From Oceanospirillum sanctuarii (lineage in GTDB: Bacteria > Pseudomonadota > Gammaproteobacteria > Pseudomonadales > Halomonadaceae), in assembly GCF_002150805.1 (NCBI RefSeq), contig NZ_MTBA01000003.1, forward strand, positions 310,001 to 374,000: 64,000 nucleotides of DNA, given 5' to 3'. The position numbers and the translations under genes were made by a program. Under the pieces are notes generated by a model. The model was not told where the DNA came from. It saw only the letters and a list, made by a program, of their open reading frames with translations, and did no database searches. The number at the start of each line of letters is the position of its first letter. Positions within the stretch are counted from its first letter, which is position 1. This document shows, one piece after another, positions 46,727-55,161 of the stretch.

Positions 46727-46797
46727 TGCGCCAGAAAGACCGATAGCGGCCTTTTAGCGTAGATATCCCCGATAAAAACGACAACAGTGAGAAGTTT

Positions 46798-48153
46798 ATG
46801 AGCCAGCCCACCGACGTTTTTGTGATTGATGACGAGAAACATCTTCGGATTACGGTGGCGCAAACCCTCTCACTGGCCGGCTACAACCCAAAAAGCTTCG
46901 ACAATGCCGAACACGCCCTGCACCAGCTTTCACCGGACTGGGATGGTGTTATTATTTCCGACATCCGTATGCCGGGTATGGATGGTCTGGAGTTTATGCG
47001 TGAAGCCCTGCGTATCGACCGTGACATCCCTATTATTCTGATCTCAGGCCACGGCGATATCTCCATGGCGGTCAACGCGATCCGGGAAGGCGCATACGAT
47101 TTTCTGGAAAAACCCTTCTCCAACGAACTCCTGCTTGATGTGGTAAAACGGGCGGAAGAGAAGCGTCGCCTGACACTGGAAAACCGCCAGCTGAAACAGG
47201 ATCTGGAAGTCCACAGTGCACCCGGCCCCCGCATCATCGGTAAAACCCGCAACATGCAGCAGCTGCTGCGAATGGTAGGTCAGGTCGCCCCTCTGCAGAC
47301 CGACGTGCTCCTGTTTGGTGAAACTGGTGCCGGTAAAGATCAGATCGCCCGCTTTATGCATGAACACAGCCCCCGTCAGGGTAAAAACTACGTCGCCATA
47401 AACTGCGGTGCGGTGCCGGAATCCATTATCGAATCCGAGCTGTTCGGCCATGAACCCGGTGCCTTTACCGGTGCTCAGAAGCGCCGCATCGGTAAATTCG
47501 AACACGCCAACGGCGGCACCCTGTTTCTGGATGAGATCGAGAGCATGCCGCTCTCTCTGCAGGTAAAACTGCTGCGGGTCTTGCAGGAACGCTGCATTGA
47601 ACGTCTGGGCAGTAACGAGCTGATTCCGCTGGATATCCGCGTTATTGCTGCCACCAAGGTGGACCTGAAACAGGCGGCAGAAGAGGGTAATTTCCGGGAA
47701 GACCTCTATTACCGTTTGAATGTGGTCACACTGGAGATTCCGCCGCTGCGGGAGCGGATGGAAGATATTCCATTACTGTTCCAGCACTTTGTGCTGATCG
47801 CCTCCAACCGGGTTGGCCGAGAAGCGCCGCCGCTGGATGGTGGTCATATTTCCGTGCTGATGAGCCACAACTGGCCGGGTAACGTGCGGGAACTACGCAA
47901 TCTGGCGGAGCGTTATGTGCTGCTGGGTGAAACCTGCGACTACAATCTGGAACAGCTGATGTACGGTGAAGAATCCACCGCTCCGCTAACTCTGCCACAA
48001 CAGGTTGAGATGTTTGAACGCAGCCTGATTGAACAGGAACTGGCCCGTCAGAAAGGCTCCATCAAACTGACCATGGAAGCCCTCGGCCTGCCCCGTAAAA
48101 CCCTGTACGACAAACTGAAAAAGTACGGCCTGAAACGGGACGACTTTACCTGA
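46798..48153 (+). CDS. dctD: DctD-type sigma-54-dependent response regulator
   Basis: 451 residues. The receiver domain has the phospho-acceptor Asp in [13 protein letters not shown]. The AAA+ domain has Walker A FGETGAGKD (Asp where most relatives have Glu), GAFTGA in HEPGAFTGAQ, and Walker B TLFLDEIES. A short Fis-type helix-turn-helix (KLTMEALGLPRKTLYDKLKKYG) ends the protein. It should activate sigma-54 promoters of transport genes in response to DctB. AGAAG about 6 nt before the ATG. The expected target dctP has no visible sigma-54 promoter, so the target may be elsewhere. Confidence 0.92.
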   Translation: MSQPTDVFVIDDEKHLRITVAQTLSLAGYNPKSFDNAEHALHQLSPDWDGVIISDIRMPGMDGLEFMREALRIDRDIPIILISGHGDISMAVNAIREGAYDFLEKPFSNELLLDVVKRAEEKRRLTLENRQLKQDLEVHSAPGPRIIGKTRNMQQLLRMVGQVAPLQTDVLLFGETGAGKDQIARFMHEHSPRQGKNYVAINCGAVPESIIESELFGHEPGAFTGAQKRRIGKFEHANGGTLFLDEIESMPLSLQVKLLRVLQERCIERLGSNELIPLDIRVIAATKVDLKQAAEEGNFREDLYYRLNVVTLEIPPLRERMEDIPLLFQHFVLIASNRVGREAPPLDGGHISVLMSHNWPGNVRELRNLAERYVLLGETCDYNLEQLMYGEESTAPLTLPQQVEMFERSLIEQELARQKGSIKLTMEALGLPRKTLYDKLKKYGLKRDDFT

Positions 48154-48170
48154 TTCAATACCTTAAAAAC

Positions 48171-48190
48171 TGCCCGGCTAAAACCGGGCA
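48171..48190 (+). terminator. hairpin after dctD
   Basis: TGCCCGG-CTAAAA-CCGGGCA lies 18 nt after the dctD stop. No clear T-run follows, so termination is likely but not certain. Confidence 0.5.
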
Positions 48191-48293
48191 ACTGCTCTGT
48201 CTTCAATATTCAGCCAACGCCCATCATTTGTCCGGCCAAACCGAAACCTGCTAACCTGCGTAGTAAGACCCATAAAAATCACGGGGTTAATCT

Positions 48294-49373
48294 ATGTCAT
48301 CATCACTAGCGTCATCTGCAGCCACAAAACCATCATCGAACACTGCTAAGGGCGAGTCATCTGCCCCAACCTTCGCCATTATCGGAGCAGGGCTTGCCGG
48401 TTGCACCCTCGCCCGCCAGCTGGCAGAAGCCGGTTGTCATGTGGATCTTTTTGAGAAAAGCCGGGGCACCGGTGGTCGTCTTGCCAGTTGCCGCATCGGA
48501 AACGAAACTGCTGACCTTGGGGCCAGCTGGCTGGAATGGGAAGCCAAGTCGACGGCTCACAACCTGCCGTTTCAGGACTGGCTTTCCGAGCAGGAAGCCG
48601 CAGGTCATCTGCATCTCTGGCAACCCATCACCCAGAACTTTCAGCGGGAAGCGCAGCCTGAACGCAGACGCTACGTCGGCCACAATCGTCTCAGCGCCCT
48701 GACCCGCTCTCTGATCGATCACGCCAACATTCAACTGCACAGTGAAGTCCGCATCGAATCTGTCATTCCTAAGATCGGAGCACAAGGAAACCGCCTGCTG
48801 CTAACCGACACCTCGCACCAAGAGCTGGGGAAGTTTGACCAGGTGATTGTCGCTACGCCCGCCCCTCAGGCCGCGCCTCTTTTGAAAGCAGAGCCTGCCC
48901 TGCAGGCTTTGGCGCAACAGGTTCAGCCTGACGCCTGTTGGACACTGGTGCTGGGCTTTGAAACGCCGCTCAGTACGCCGATCGAACTCTTTGAAGGGGA
49001 ACACCCGATTCTGAGACGGGTGGTGCGAGACAGCCGAAAACCCGGCCGTCATCCGGCAGAAGATGTCTGGGTGATTCAGGCCAGGGCGGACTGGAGCCTG
49101 CAGATGGTGGATGATGAGAAAGAGCACGTGCAGAAGGATCTGGAACACGCCTTCCATCAGCTTTTACAGTCTCAGCCAAAGGCTGATAACGCCCGCTGTC
49201 ACCGTTGGTTGTACAGCACCTGCACCAGTCTGAATCTGGATTCCGGCTTTCTGCATGATCCGCAAACAGGGCTGTCCGTCTGCGGTGACTGGCTAGCTGG
49301 ATTCGGCTTTGAAGCCAGCTGGCAGTCCGCTATGGCGCTCAGTCACACCCTGCTTAGCGAACTAAAGCGGTAA
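48294..49373 (+). CDS. renalase-like FAD-dependent oxidoreductase
   Basis: 359 residues with an N-terminal FAD Rossmann motif GAGLAGCTLARQLAEAG followed by FEKSRGTGGRLASCR and DLGASW, and a C-terminal FAD motif ending LSVCGDWLAGFGFEASWQS. This is the pattern of bacterial renalase-type proteins, which oxidise isomeric dihydronicotinamides. The first 20 residues are Ser/Ala-rich and not conserved. GGGG stands 8 nt before the ATG. Single gene, no functional context from neighbours. Confidence 0.82.
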   Translation: MSSSLASSAATKPSSNTAKGESSAPTFAIIGAGLAGCTLARQLAEAGCHVDLFEKSRGTGGRLASCRIGNETADLGASWLEWEAKSTAHNLPFQDWLSEQEAAGHLHLWQPITQNFQREAQPERRRYVGHNRLSALTRSLIDHANIQLHSEVRIESVIPKIGAQGNRLLLTDTSHQELGKFDQVIVATPAPQAAPLLKAEPALQALAQQVQPDACWTLVLGFETPLSTPIELFEGEHPILRRVVRDSRKPGRHPAEDVWVIQARADWSLQMVDDEKEHVQKDLEHAFHQLLQSQPKADNARCHRWLYSTCTSLNLDSGFLHDPQTGLSVCGDWLAGFGFEASWQSAMALSHTLLSELKR

Positions 49374-49400
49374 TCCTCAACCGCAGCAAATCTATCCTTT

Positions 49401-50090
49401 CTACCAGCTCTTCTGCCAACTCCAGCGCACTCTGGGATCTGTCATCAGATACCAGAGTTCGCTGATGGGTGGCGCAACCGTCACAATCAAAGCCATCAAC
49501 AGGCTCAGCATCAGAATGGTGTTACCTATGTTGTGGTAATCAAACAGCTTAAAGGCAGTGCCGAAGGAGCGCTTGATGCGGACATTGGTCAGGTCCACGC
49601 TGTAGCACTCATCCAGCAACAGATGGATCAGATAGCCGATCAGAAGGCTAACTCCCATCAACCAGCTCACCTCTTCGCTCAGGCCAACCGCCCGATAAGC
49701 AAGAAAAGCGGAAAAAACCGCAAACAGGCAGCCTGCCAACAGGGAATGAAAAATCCCCCGGTGCACCGTAAAGCGGGCGAAGATATACCAGACACCATAA
49801 CGCACTGCGATAAAGCTGGTGGTTCCTGCCAGCCAAAGCCCTGCTAAGGGCACTTTATCTGCCAGCGCCACCACTGAGAGCACAGCGGCGATACCTCCCA
49901 ATATCGAAAACAGCGCCCGCACCACATTGGAATGGTCGGAATCGATATCCGGCAGAATGCCGCCAATCATCACCAGACACCATCCCGCAATCGCTTCGTT
50001 CAGGGTCATCAGGCTGGTGACCAACGCGCCGGATAACACTAAACCACCACCCAGAGCCGCGCCCCCCAGATGGGTTTGAAAATTCGCCAT
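49401..50090 (-). CDS. YdjM-like membrane-bound metal-dependent hydrolase (DUF457 family)
   Basis: 229 residues with about five membrane segments. The family's polar signature is complete: H7 in FQTHLGG, GGILPDIDSDHS, VHRGIFHSLLAG and LIHLLLDECYSVDL supply His and Asp residues that look like a membrane-embedded metal site. E. coli YdjM is LexA-regulated, but I see no LexA box here. ATG 50090 was chosen (MANFQTHLGG is the typical start, GAGAG upstream); an earlier in-frame ATG adds 21 uncharacteristic residues. Physiological role unknown. Confidence 0.82.
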   Translation of the reverse strand: MANFQTHLGGAALGGGLVLSGALVTSLMTLNEAIAGWCLVMIGGILPDIDSDHSNVVRALFSILGGIAAVLSVVALADKVPLAGLWLAGTTSFIAVRYGVWYIFARFTVHRGIFHSLLAGCLFAVFSAFLAYRAVGLSEEVSWLMGVSLLIGYLIHLLLDECYSVDLTNVRIKRSFGTAFKLFDYHNIGNTILMLSLLMALIVTVAPPISELWYLMTDPRVRWSWQKSW

Positions 50091-50327
50091 GACTAACACT
50101 CTCAGACAACTACGAACACAAGCTAACGGATTAAAACTAGTTAATAAAAACAAATAGTTAGCATTACGAGCATAGCTAACACTGGAAATAAAGCCAGTAA
50201 TAAATGACCCGTTTTAGCTCAATGCCAGCAGAGGAACTTCGTCAGCGCCCGACGCCCAAGACGGCATCGGGGATGATCAAAAGCAGGGAAGCGAAAAGAG
50301 AGACGCTAGGGATGAGAGATAAGAAAA

Positions 50328-51152
50328 TCAGGCCGGTTTAACGTGCAGCTCGAACAGATCCGGATCCAGCCAGAGGTTAGCCTGCTGCACCTTCTTAAAG
50401 CGCAGATCTACCGACAACAACTGCTTCAGCTGCTTACGGTCTTCAGCACTGGCGTTACAGCCGGTGATTACCTGCTTTACCAAACCCGGTGGGAAGTTAA
50501 ACAGAAAGAACTCCTGATTACCGGCATTCGCCACCTTATCTGCCGCTTCCTTGGGACGCACCAAACGCACTTCCTGTTCAAAGCTCCAGCCTTCGCCCCG
50601 ATAGAACAAAGAGGGAAAAGGCTGCACCCGTGCTTTCACCGATGGGCGCTCATTAGAGTAAGTCACAGGGCGCAGCACCTGTGGCTGTTCCTTGTGTTTC
50701 GGATTCATAAAATAGCTGTGGCCGCCATCCAGCTCTACGACGAAACCCTTGTAGTTATCGCCATAGCGCTCCCAAAGCACGGGGTTGTCCGGTGACTTAA
50801 ACAGACGACAAACCGAAAGGGATTCGAGCTTCTTCGCCTCCGGCAGTTTTTTCACTTTCGGCTGCTGTCGCTGACGCATCTGCTTTTCGATAGCAGGGCG
50901 TTTTTTCGCTGCCTGCTCGCAGAAGTAATCCTCGGTCACCAGAGACTGCATGTGCGCAGGTAATGCGGCGTACTGACGACGTAGCTCAGCCTGAAAATCT
51001 TCATTGCTGATGGGAGTCTGCTCCGGTGCTTTACGAACCGATGGACGATTGTTCTCGAACGGATCCTGCCGTTCCAGAGCGCCACTAAAGTGCAGGCGGT
51101 TATTACGCAGTACATCCAGATGGCGGAAAGAGAGGTAAAGATAGAGCTTCAT
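50328..51152 (-). CDS. DUF2971-family protein
   Basis: 274 residues, soluble. It begins KLYLYLSFRHLDVLRNNRLHFS and has VCRLFKSPDNPVLWERYGDN, GFVVELDGGHSYF and WSFEQEVRLVR, the hallmarks of DUF2971. A Lys/Arg/Gln-rich helical stretch of about 45 residues (roughly 70-115) is inserted before the core. DUF2971 proteins have no settled function; some occur near defence or toxin genes, but no such genes are adjacent here. Single gene. Confidence 0.75.
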   Translation of the reverse strand: MKLYLYLSFRHLDVLRNNRLHFSGALERQDPFENNRPSVRKAPEQTPISNEDFQAELRRQYAALPAHMQSLVTEDYFCEQAAKKRPAIEKQMRQRQQPKVKKLPEAKKLESLSVCRLFKSPDNPVLWERYGDNYKGFVVELDGGHSYFMNPKHKEQPQVLRPVTYSNERPSVKARVQPFPSLFYRGEGWSFEQEVRLVRPKEAADKVANAGNQEFFLFNFPPGLVKQVITGCNASAEDRKQLKQLLSVDLRFKKVQQANLWLDPDLFELHVKPA

Positions 51153-51227
51153 TGCGTGTTGTCGTCCCGGAGATCGCTAAGTCACCAATGCGCTGTCAGC
51201 CTGAGAAGTGTTCCGTTAGAGACGCGC

Positions 51228-51752
51228 TCAGCCTGACGGGCATGCCCGATCATAACATTCTGTCAGCGCTTTCGGGATACGCCGGGCTTTGCCGCCGCTC
51301 ATAGTGGTGCAGACATAGTGACTGTAGGCTTTAAACAGCGTCTTACCATCACTGATCCGCTTCAGCTCAAAACGGCGGAAAGCACTGATGCGGTTATGCC
51401 GCTCCAGCCAGGTCGCCATCATCAGTTGATCCCCTTCATGGGCGGGGCCGACATAGTCCAGCTCATGACGGTGTACCACCATGGCGACATCCCAGGCTTG
51501 GTAGCGCTCAAGAGTGACTTCCAGCTGATTAAGATGAGCCCATCCTGCCTCCTCCAGCCACTTCAGGTAGACCGCATTATTAACGTGGCCGTAGTGGTCG
51601 ATGGCATCGGAAGAGACAGTAATGGGGAGCAGAAAAGGCTCCTGCTGACCCTGTTCCGGATACGACCAGTTCAGGGCGCCAGCATTATCCACAACCTCCT
51701 GCTGAGCAGCAGTTGTGGATAAGCTGTTTTGTGAGGCTTTCAGATCAGTCAC
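51228..51752 (-). CDS. acyl-CoA thioesterase (hot-dog fold, YbgC/4HBT-like)
   Basis: The core from about residue 45 reads VSSDAIDHYGHVNNAVYLKWLEE. It has the catalytic-type Asp (DHYGHVNN) of the 4-hydroxybenzoyl-CoA thioesterase family, then HELDYVGPAHEGDQL. The substrate is not defined. About 40 N-terminal residues are extra. The only plausible starts are GTG 51752 or TTG 51767; both lie within the end of rlmI, whose stop is at 51745, so the two genes overlap and are probably translationally coupled. Confidence 0.82.
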   Translation of the reverse strand: MTDLKASQNSLSTTAAQQEVVDNAGALNWSYPEQGQQEPFLLPITVSSDAIDHYGHVNNAVYLKWLEEAGWAHLNQLEVTLERYQAWDVAMVVHRHELDYVGPAHEGDQLMMATWLERHNRISAFRRFELKRISDGKTLFKAYSHYVCTTMSGGKARRIPKALTECYDRACPSG

Positions 51753-52947
51753 GGAAAACGCGAACAACCAGAGATTTCAGGTAGGCGGTTTCCGGAATTG
51801 CCGGATGCACCGGATGGTCAGCCCCCTGATGGCCCTGTTCCAGAATCTGCGCCTGACGATCCACATGACGGGAGGTGCTGCGCACGATATCGATCAGACG
51901 ATCATAATCCAGGTGCATCGAGCAGGATGCCGAGATCAGAATCGCATCTTTCTCCAGCAGACGCATCGCCAGCTGATTAATACGCTGATAAGCCAGCTCA
52001 CCGTTTTTGATATCTTTGCGGCGCTTGATGAAAGCCGGCGGATCCAGCACGATCACATCAAAGCGCTCGCCTTCCTGAATCAGCTGCTTCAGAGCTTCAA
52101 AAGCATCACCCAGCATGGTTTCAACTTTATCGCTGACACCGTTCAGGGCGGCGTTCTTATCCACTTCATCCAGAGCGGTTTCAGAAGCATCTACACAGAG
52201 TACAGAACTTGCGCCAGCAGCTGCTGCCTGTACGCCCCAGCCACCCACATAGCTGAACAGATCCAGTACTTTTTTGCCTTTGCAGTAGTGCTGCAGACGG
52301 GCGCGATTCATGCGGTGGTCATAGAACCAGCCGGTTTTCTGACCAGTCAGAATCGGCACATGGAACTTAACGCCGTTCTCTTCCAGATAAACCTCATCCG
52401 GCAGGGTGCCACGGGCAACGCGGGTCTCTTCTGCCAGACCTTCCAGCTTACGCATGCCGCCGTCGTTACGCAGAACAATCGCCTGCGGTTTAACCACCTT
52501 CTCCAGCGCATCCAGAATCTCTTCTTCCAGCACCTGCATACCAGCCGTGTTCAGCTGTACCGACAACACATCACCAAAACGATCCACCACCAGGCCCGGC
52601 AGCAGATCACTTTCGCCGTAAACCAGACGGTAGTGCGGAGTCGGGAAGGCCAGCTCACGCAGACCCAGTGCGATCTTAATGCGATGTACCAGCAGGGACT
52701 TATCCAGAACCTGCTCCGGGTTCTGACTGATCATACGGGCACAGATCAGAGTCTGCGGGTTGATATAAGCCGTTCCCAGCACCTTGCCGTTATAACCTTC
52801 AACAAGCACCTGCTGACCGGCAGTGTAGTTTCGCAGTGGCGAAATTTTGGTATCCACTTCATTGCTGTACAGCCAGATGTGGCCGGCACGGATACGGCGT
52901 TCAGCATTTTTGCGCAGACGCAGGGTGGCTAGAAGGCTTGATGACAT
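51745..52947 (-). CDS. rlmI: 23S rRNA (cytosine-C5) methyltransferase RlmI
   Basis: 400 residues. The N-terminal PUA domain (about 1-75, RLRKNAERRIRAGHIWLYSNEV), the EEHEAD-like central domain (LLPGLVVDRFGDVL, KTGWFYDHRMNR) and a SAM-dependent Rossmann domain (VLDLFSYVGGWG, VLCVDASE, VIVLDPPAFIK, ISASCSMHL) match RlmI, which makes m5C1962 in 23S rRNA. The catalytic Cys is in SCSM. GAGAG precedes the ATG. It overlaps the thioesterase gene. Confidence 0.93.
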   Translation of the reverse strand: MSSSLLATLRLRKNAERRIRAGHIWLYSNEVDTKISPLRNYTAGQQVLVEGYNGKVLGTAYINPQTLICARMISQNPEQVLDKSLLVHRIKIALGLRELAFPTPHYRLVYGESDLLPGLVVDRFGDVLSVQLNTAGMQVLEEEILDALEKVVKPQAIVLRNDGGMRKLEGLAEETRVARGTLPDEVYLEENGVKFHVPILTGQKTGWFYDHRMNRARLQHYCKGKKVLDLFSYVGGWGVQAAAAGASSVLCVDASETALDEVDKNAALNGVSDKVETMLGDAFEALKQLIQEGERFDVIVLDPPAFIKRRKDIKNGELAYQRINQLAMRLLEKDAILISASCSMHLDYDRLIDIVRSTSRHVDRQAQILEQGHQGADHPVHPAIPETAYLKSLVVRVFRD

Positions 52948-53106
52948 GATGTTCTCTCGTCGGCAGGAATGGGAATAATTCTTCAGAGCAGCTCTAAGGG
53001 GATAAACCGGTTATTTCTGCTCATTTTCGCGGCATTATAACCAAAACAGGCAGGGTTTCCCCTGCCTGTTTTGTGATCTCCGGCGCAGGTAGCGCTGGCT
53101 TTACAC

Positions 53107-53631
53107 TTATTTTGCGTCTGACTTATCCAGATAGACACTGCCTTTGCGCTCACTCAGGGCAGCAAAACGCTCACAGGCTTCACTATCGACAAAGGCTGCC
53201 ACGGGAACCCAGATATAGTTCACGCCACGGTACAGCAGAAAACCGCGCGGGGTACGAACCACTTTCGTGATGTCATCCCAACCGAACTGACCTTCAACCT
53301 GATCACCAGTTTTGGCGCTGACACCCTCGTCATCGATCAGCAGGCAGATCTCTTTATCTTTCTGGTCACTTTTCTGGAAACGCCCCAGCAGCAGCTTTTT
53401 GTGCATACGGCCACGGATCAGAAACCAGTAGATCGCCAGAAAAAATGCCATGGAGTCTGTTGCCTGAAAGCCACGCTCCAGCATCATAAAGATGCTCATC
53501 AGAATCAGGGCACCCACCACAAAGGTGACCATTTTTTCACGGGTGTTTCCGGCACCCAGACGCGTATGCTCGTCGCTCGCTTCCAGATAAACCTGCTCAC
53601 TCCACAGGTATTTGATTTCAATGGCGGACAT
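53107..53631 (-). CDS. YcxB-like membrane protein
   Basis: 174 residues with two close membrane segments (about 35-50 and 58-72), then a C-terminal soluble domain with EGQFGWDDITKVVRTPRGFLLYRGVNYIWVPVAAF, the signature of YcxB-like proteins. Role unknown. ATG 53631 follows AGGAG at 7 nt; a longer frame from 53730 is unlikely. Single gene. Confidence 0.75.
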   Translation of the reverse strand: MSAIEIKYLWSEQVYLEASDEHTRLGAGNTREKMVTFVVGALILMSIFMMLERGFQATDSMAFFLAIYWFLIRGRMHKKLLLGRFQKSDQKDKEICLLIDDEGVSAKTGDQVEGQFGWDDITKVVRTPRGFLLYRGVNYIWVPVAAFVDSEACERFAALSERKGSVYLDKSDAK

Positions 53632-53784
53632 AGTGTCTCCTGTAAGATCATCGGCAAAATGCCTGCCCGTCGACGTATCCTGCGGGCTGAAATAAGTTAG
53701 TACGCATTTGCGCGCATTAAAAAGGCGCATAGCATAGCAGAGCGCCTGAAAGGATAAAGCAGCAGTTTCAGTTATAGCCTGAGG

Positions 53785-55056
53785 CTAAATAACTCTCACC
53801 TGAATCGGGTCCTGTTTACCCTTCATGCTGATATCCCGATAGACTGCCGGCAGATTGCGAAAAAAGATATCACCCTCCCGGGCAGCCTCATTAACGACCG
53901 CTTGCGAGAGCAGGAGTTCCCCTCCGTTAGCGGCATCACAGAGTCTTTTTGCGGTATTTACCGTATCGCCGATGATGTCGTAGCTGCGTACCTTCTCGCC
54001 GCCGATCAGTCCTTCCACCAACTCACCAAAGTGAATACCCGCTCCGGCAGACAGCCCGTAATCCTGCAGTTGCTCGGTTAACCGATCCCGCATCTCTTTA
54101 CCGGCAGCCACAGCCCGCACCGGGCGATCAAACACCGCCATAATCTCATCACCGGTGTGTTTCACCTTGATCGCTTTAAAGCGTTCACAGATGGGTTCTG
54201 CCGCAGCAAAACAGGCGTTGAGCATGGTGACGACCTCTTCCGGCGTCTGGCGTTCGCTCCAGGCGGTAAAACCCCGGATATCCATAAAGAGCACTGCCCG
54301 CTTTTTACGGGCCAGCCCCAGAATATCCTGATCGCCTACGGCACGATCCAGCAGTTCACGCCCCAGCAACCACTCGGAATAAACCTGCAGCTGACCGGCT
54401 GTCACCTGCAGAGTCTGCAGATAGTTCTGCGCCGTCCAGTAACTGAAGCCGACGATCAGTCCAAGAAGGGTAATCACAATGGAGACAAAGAGGTGACTGT
54501 CATCGCTGAAGAAAGCCGCAACCCCTTCAAGGCTGGGTGCCGCGTGCACCTCAAAAATAATGTACATCACCAGCAGAATGGAGGTTCGGCTCAGGTGTTC
54601 CACCAGCAGGGCATAGATACGGCCTGACTGAGGCAACCAGAGTTGCAGCTGCTGAAGACCGCCCACCAAAAGCGCAAACACCCAATAGGCAATATGATTC
54701 GGCGACTGCCAGAACGCAGCGCCTTCGAGGGGAAGTTCGATCAGAGTGTAAAGCAGGGGGCCGATGAGGTTACCGAGAAAAGGTGAAGGGCGGCCTGCAT
54801 ACTGACGACTGCCCAGCCACCAGGCCTGCGTCAGGCAGGCAAAAATCAGGATGTAGAAATCAGGTTCCAGCACATAGTCCGAGATGCCTTCAATCAGCAT
54901 CTCCAGAATGATGTTTGCCAGCGGAAAGTGGATGGTGTTGGCCAGCAGCTCCAGTACCACACTTTGACTTCTCCGCCCTTTGAGGCGGGCTTCAACGCCC
55001 TGCAGGGGCAGCGTATTGGCAATATCACGGTTTTGCTGGCGACTTATCATGACCAT
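53785..55056 (-). CDS. membrane class III nucleotide cyclase
   Basis: 423 residues. The N-terminal half has about six hydrophobic segments (roughly 35-210). The C-terminal cyclase domain begins AVLFMDIRGFTAWSERQ (first metal Asp) and continues with KHTGDEIMAVFDRP (second metal Asp) and SYDIIGDTVNTAKRLCDAA (purine-binding Asp and the Asn/Arg transition-state pair). All catalytic positions I can judge are intact, with Lys and Asp favouring ATP, so adenylate cyclase activity is likely. This resembles the MASE-type membrane anchor cyclases. Single gene; start at 55056 or two codons later. Confidence 0.85.
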   Translation of the reverse strand: MVMISRQQNRDIANTLPLQGVEARLKGRRSQSVVLELLANTIHFPLANIILEMLIEGISDYVLEPDFYILIFACLTQAWWLGSRQYAGRPSPFLGNLIGPLLYTLIELPLEGAAFWQSPNHIAYWVFALLVGGLQQLQLWLPQSGRIYALLVEHLSRTSILLVMYIIFEVHAAPSLEGVAAFFSDDSHLFVSIVITLLGLIVGFSYWTAQNYLQTLQVTAGQLQVYSEWLLGRELLDRAVGDQDILGLARKKRAVLFMDIRGFTAWSERQTPEEVVTMLNACFAAAEPICERFKAIKVKHTGDEIMAVFDRPVRAVAAGKEMRDRLTEQLQDYGLSAGAGIHFGELVEGLIGGEKVRSYDIIGDTVNTAKRLCDAANGGELLLSQAVVNEAAREGDIFFRNLPAVYRDISMKGKQDPIQVRVI

Positions 55057-55161
55057 CCCTGAATTATCGGCTCTGCATCACTGATGCTCTGATTCTATAG
55101 GCCTTAAATGAAAGAAACCTTAAGACTGACGAAAATCTTAAGGTTTCAGACCGGCTTCGGC

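Noticed and set aside
50091-50327. LexA box for the YdjM-like gene
   Set aside because: No CTGT-N8-ACAG element; repeated GTTAGC/GCTAAC words are present but match no operator I know.
51715-52932. 405-codon open frame antisense to rlmI
   Set aside because: Composition is rich in His, Gln and Thr as expected from reading a normal gene backwards; RlmI on the other strand has all its motifs.
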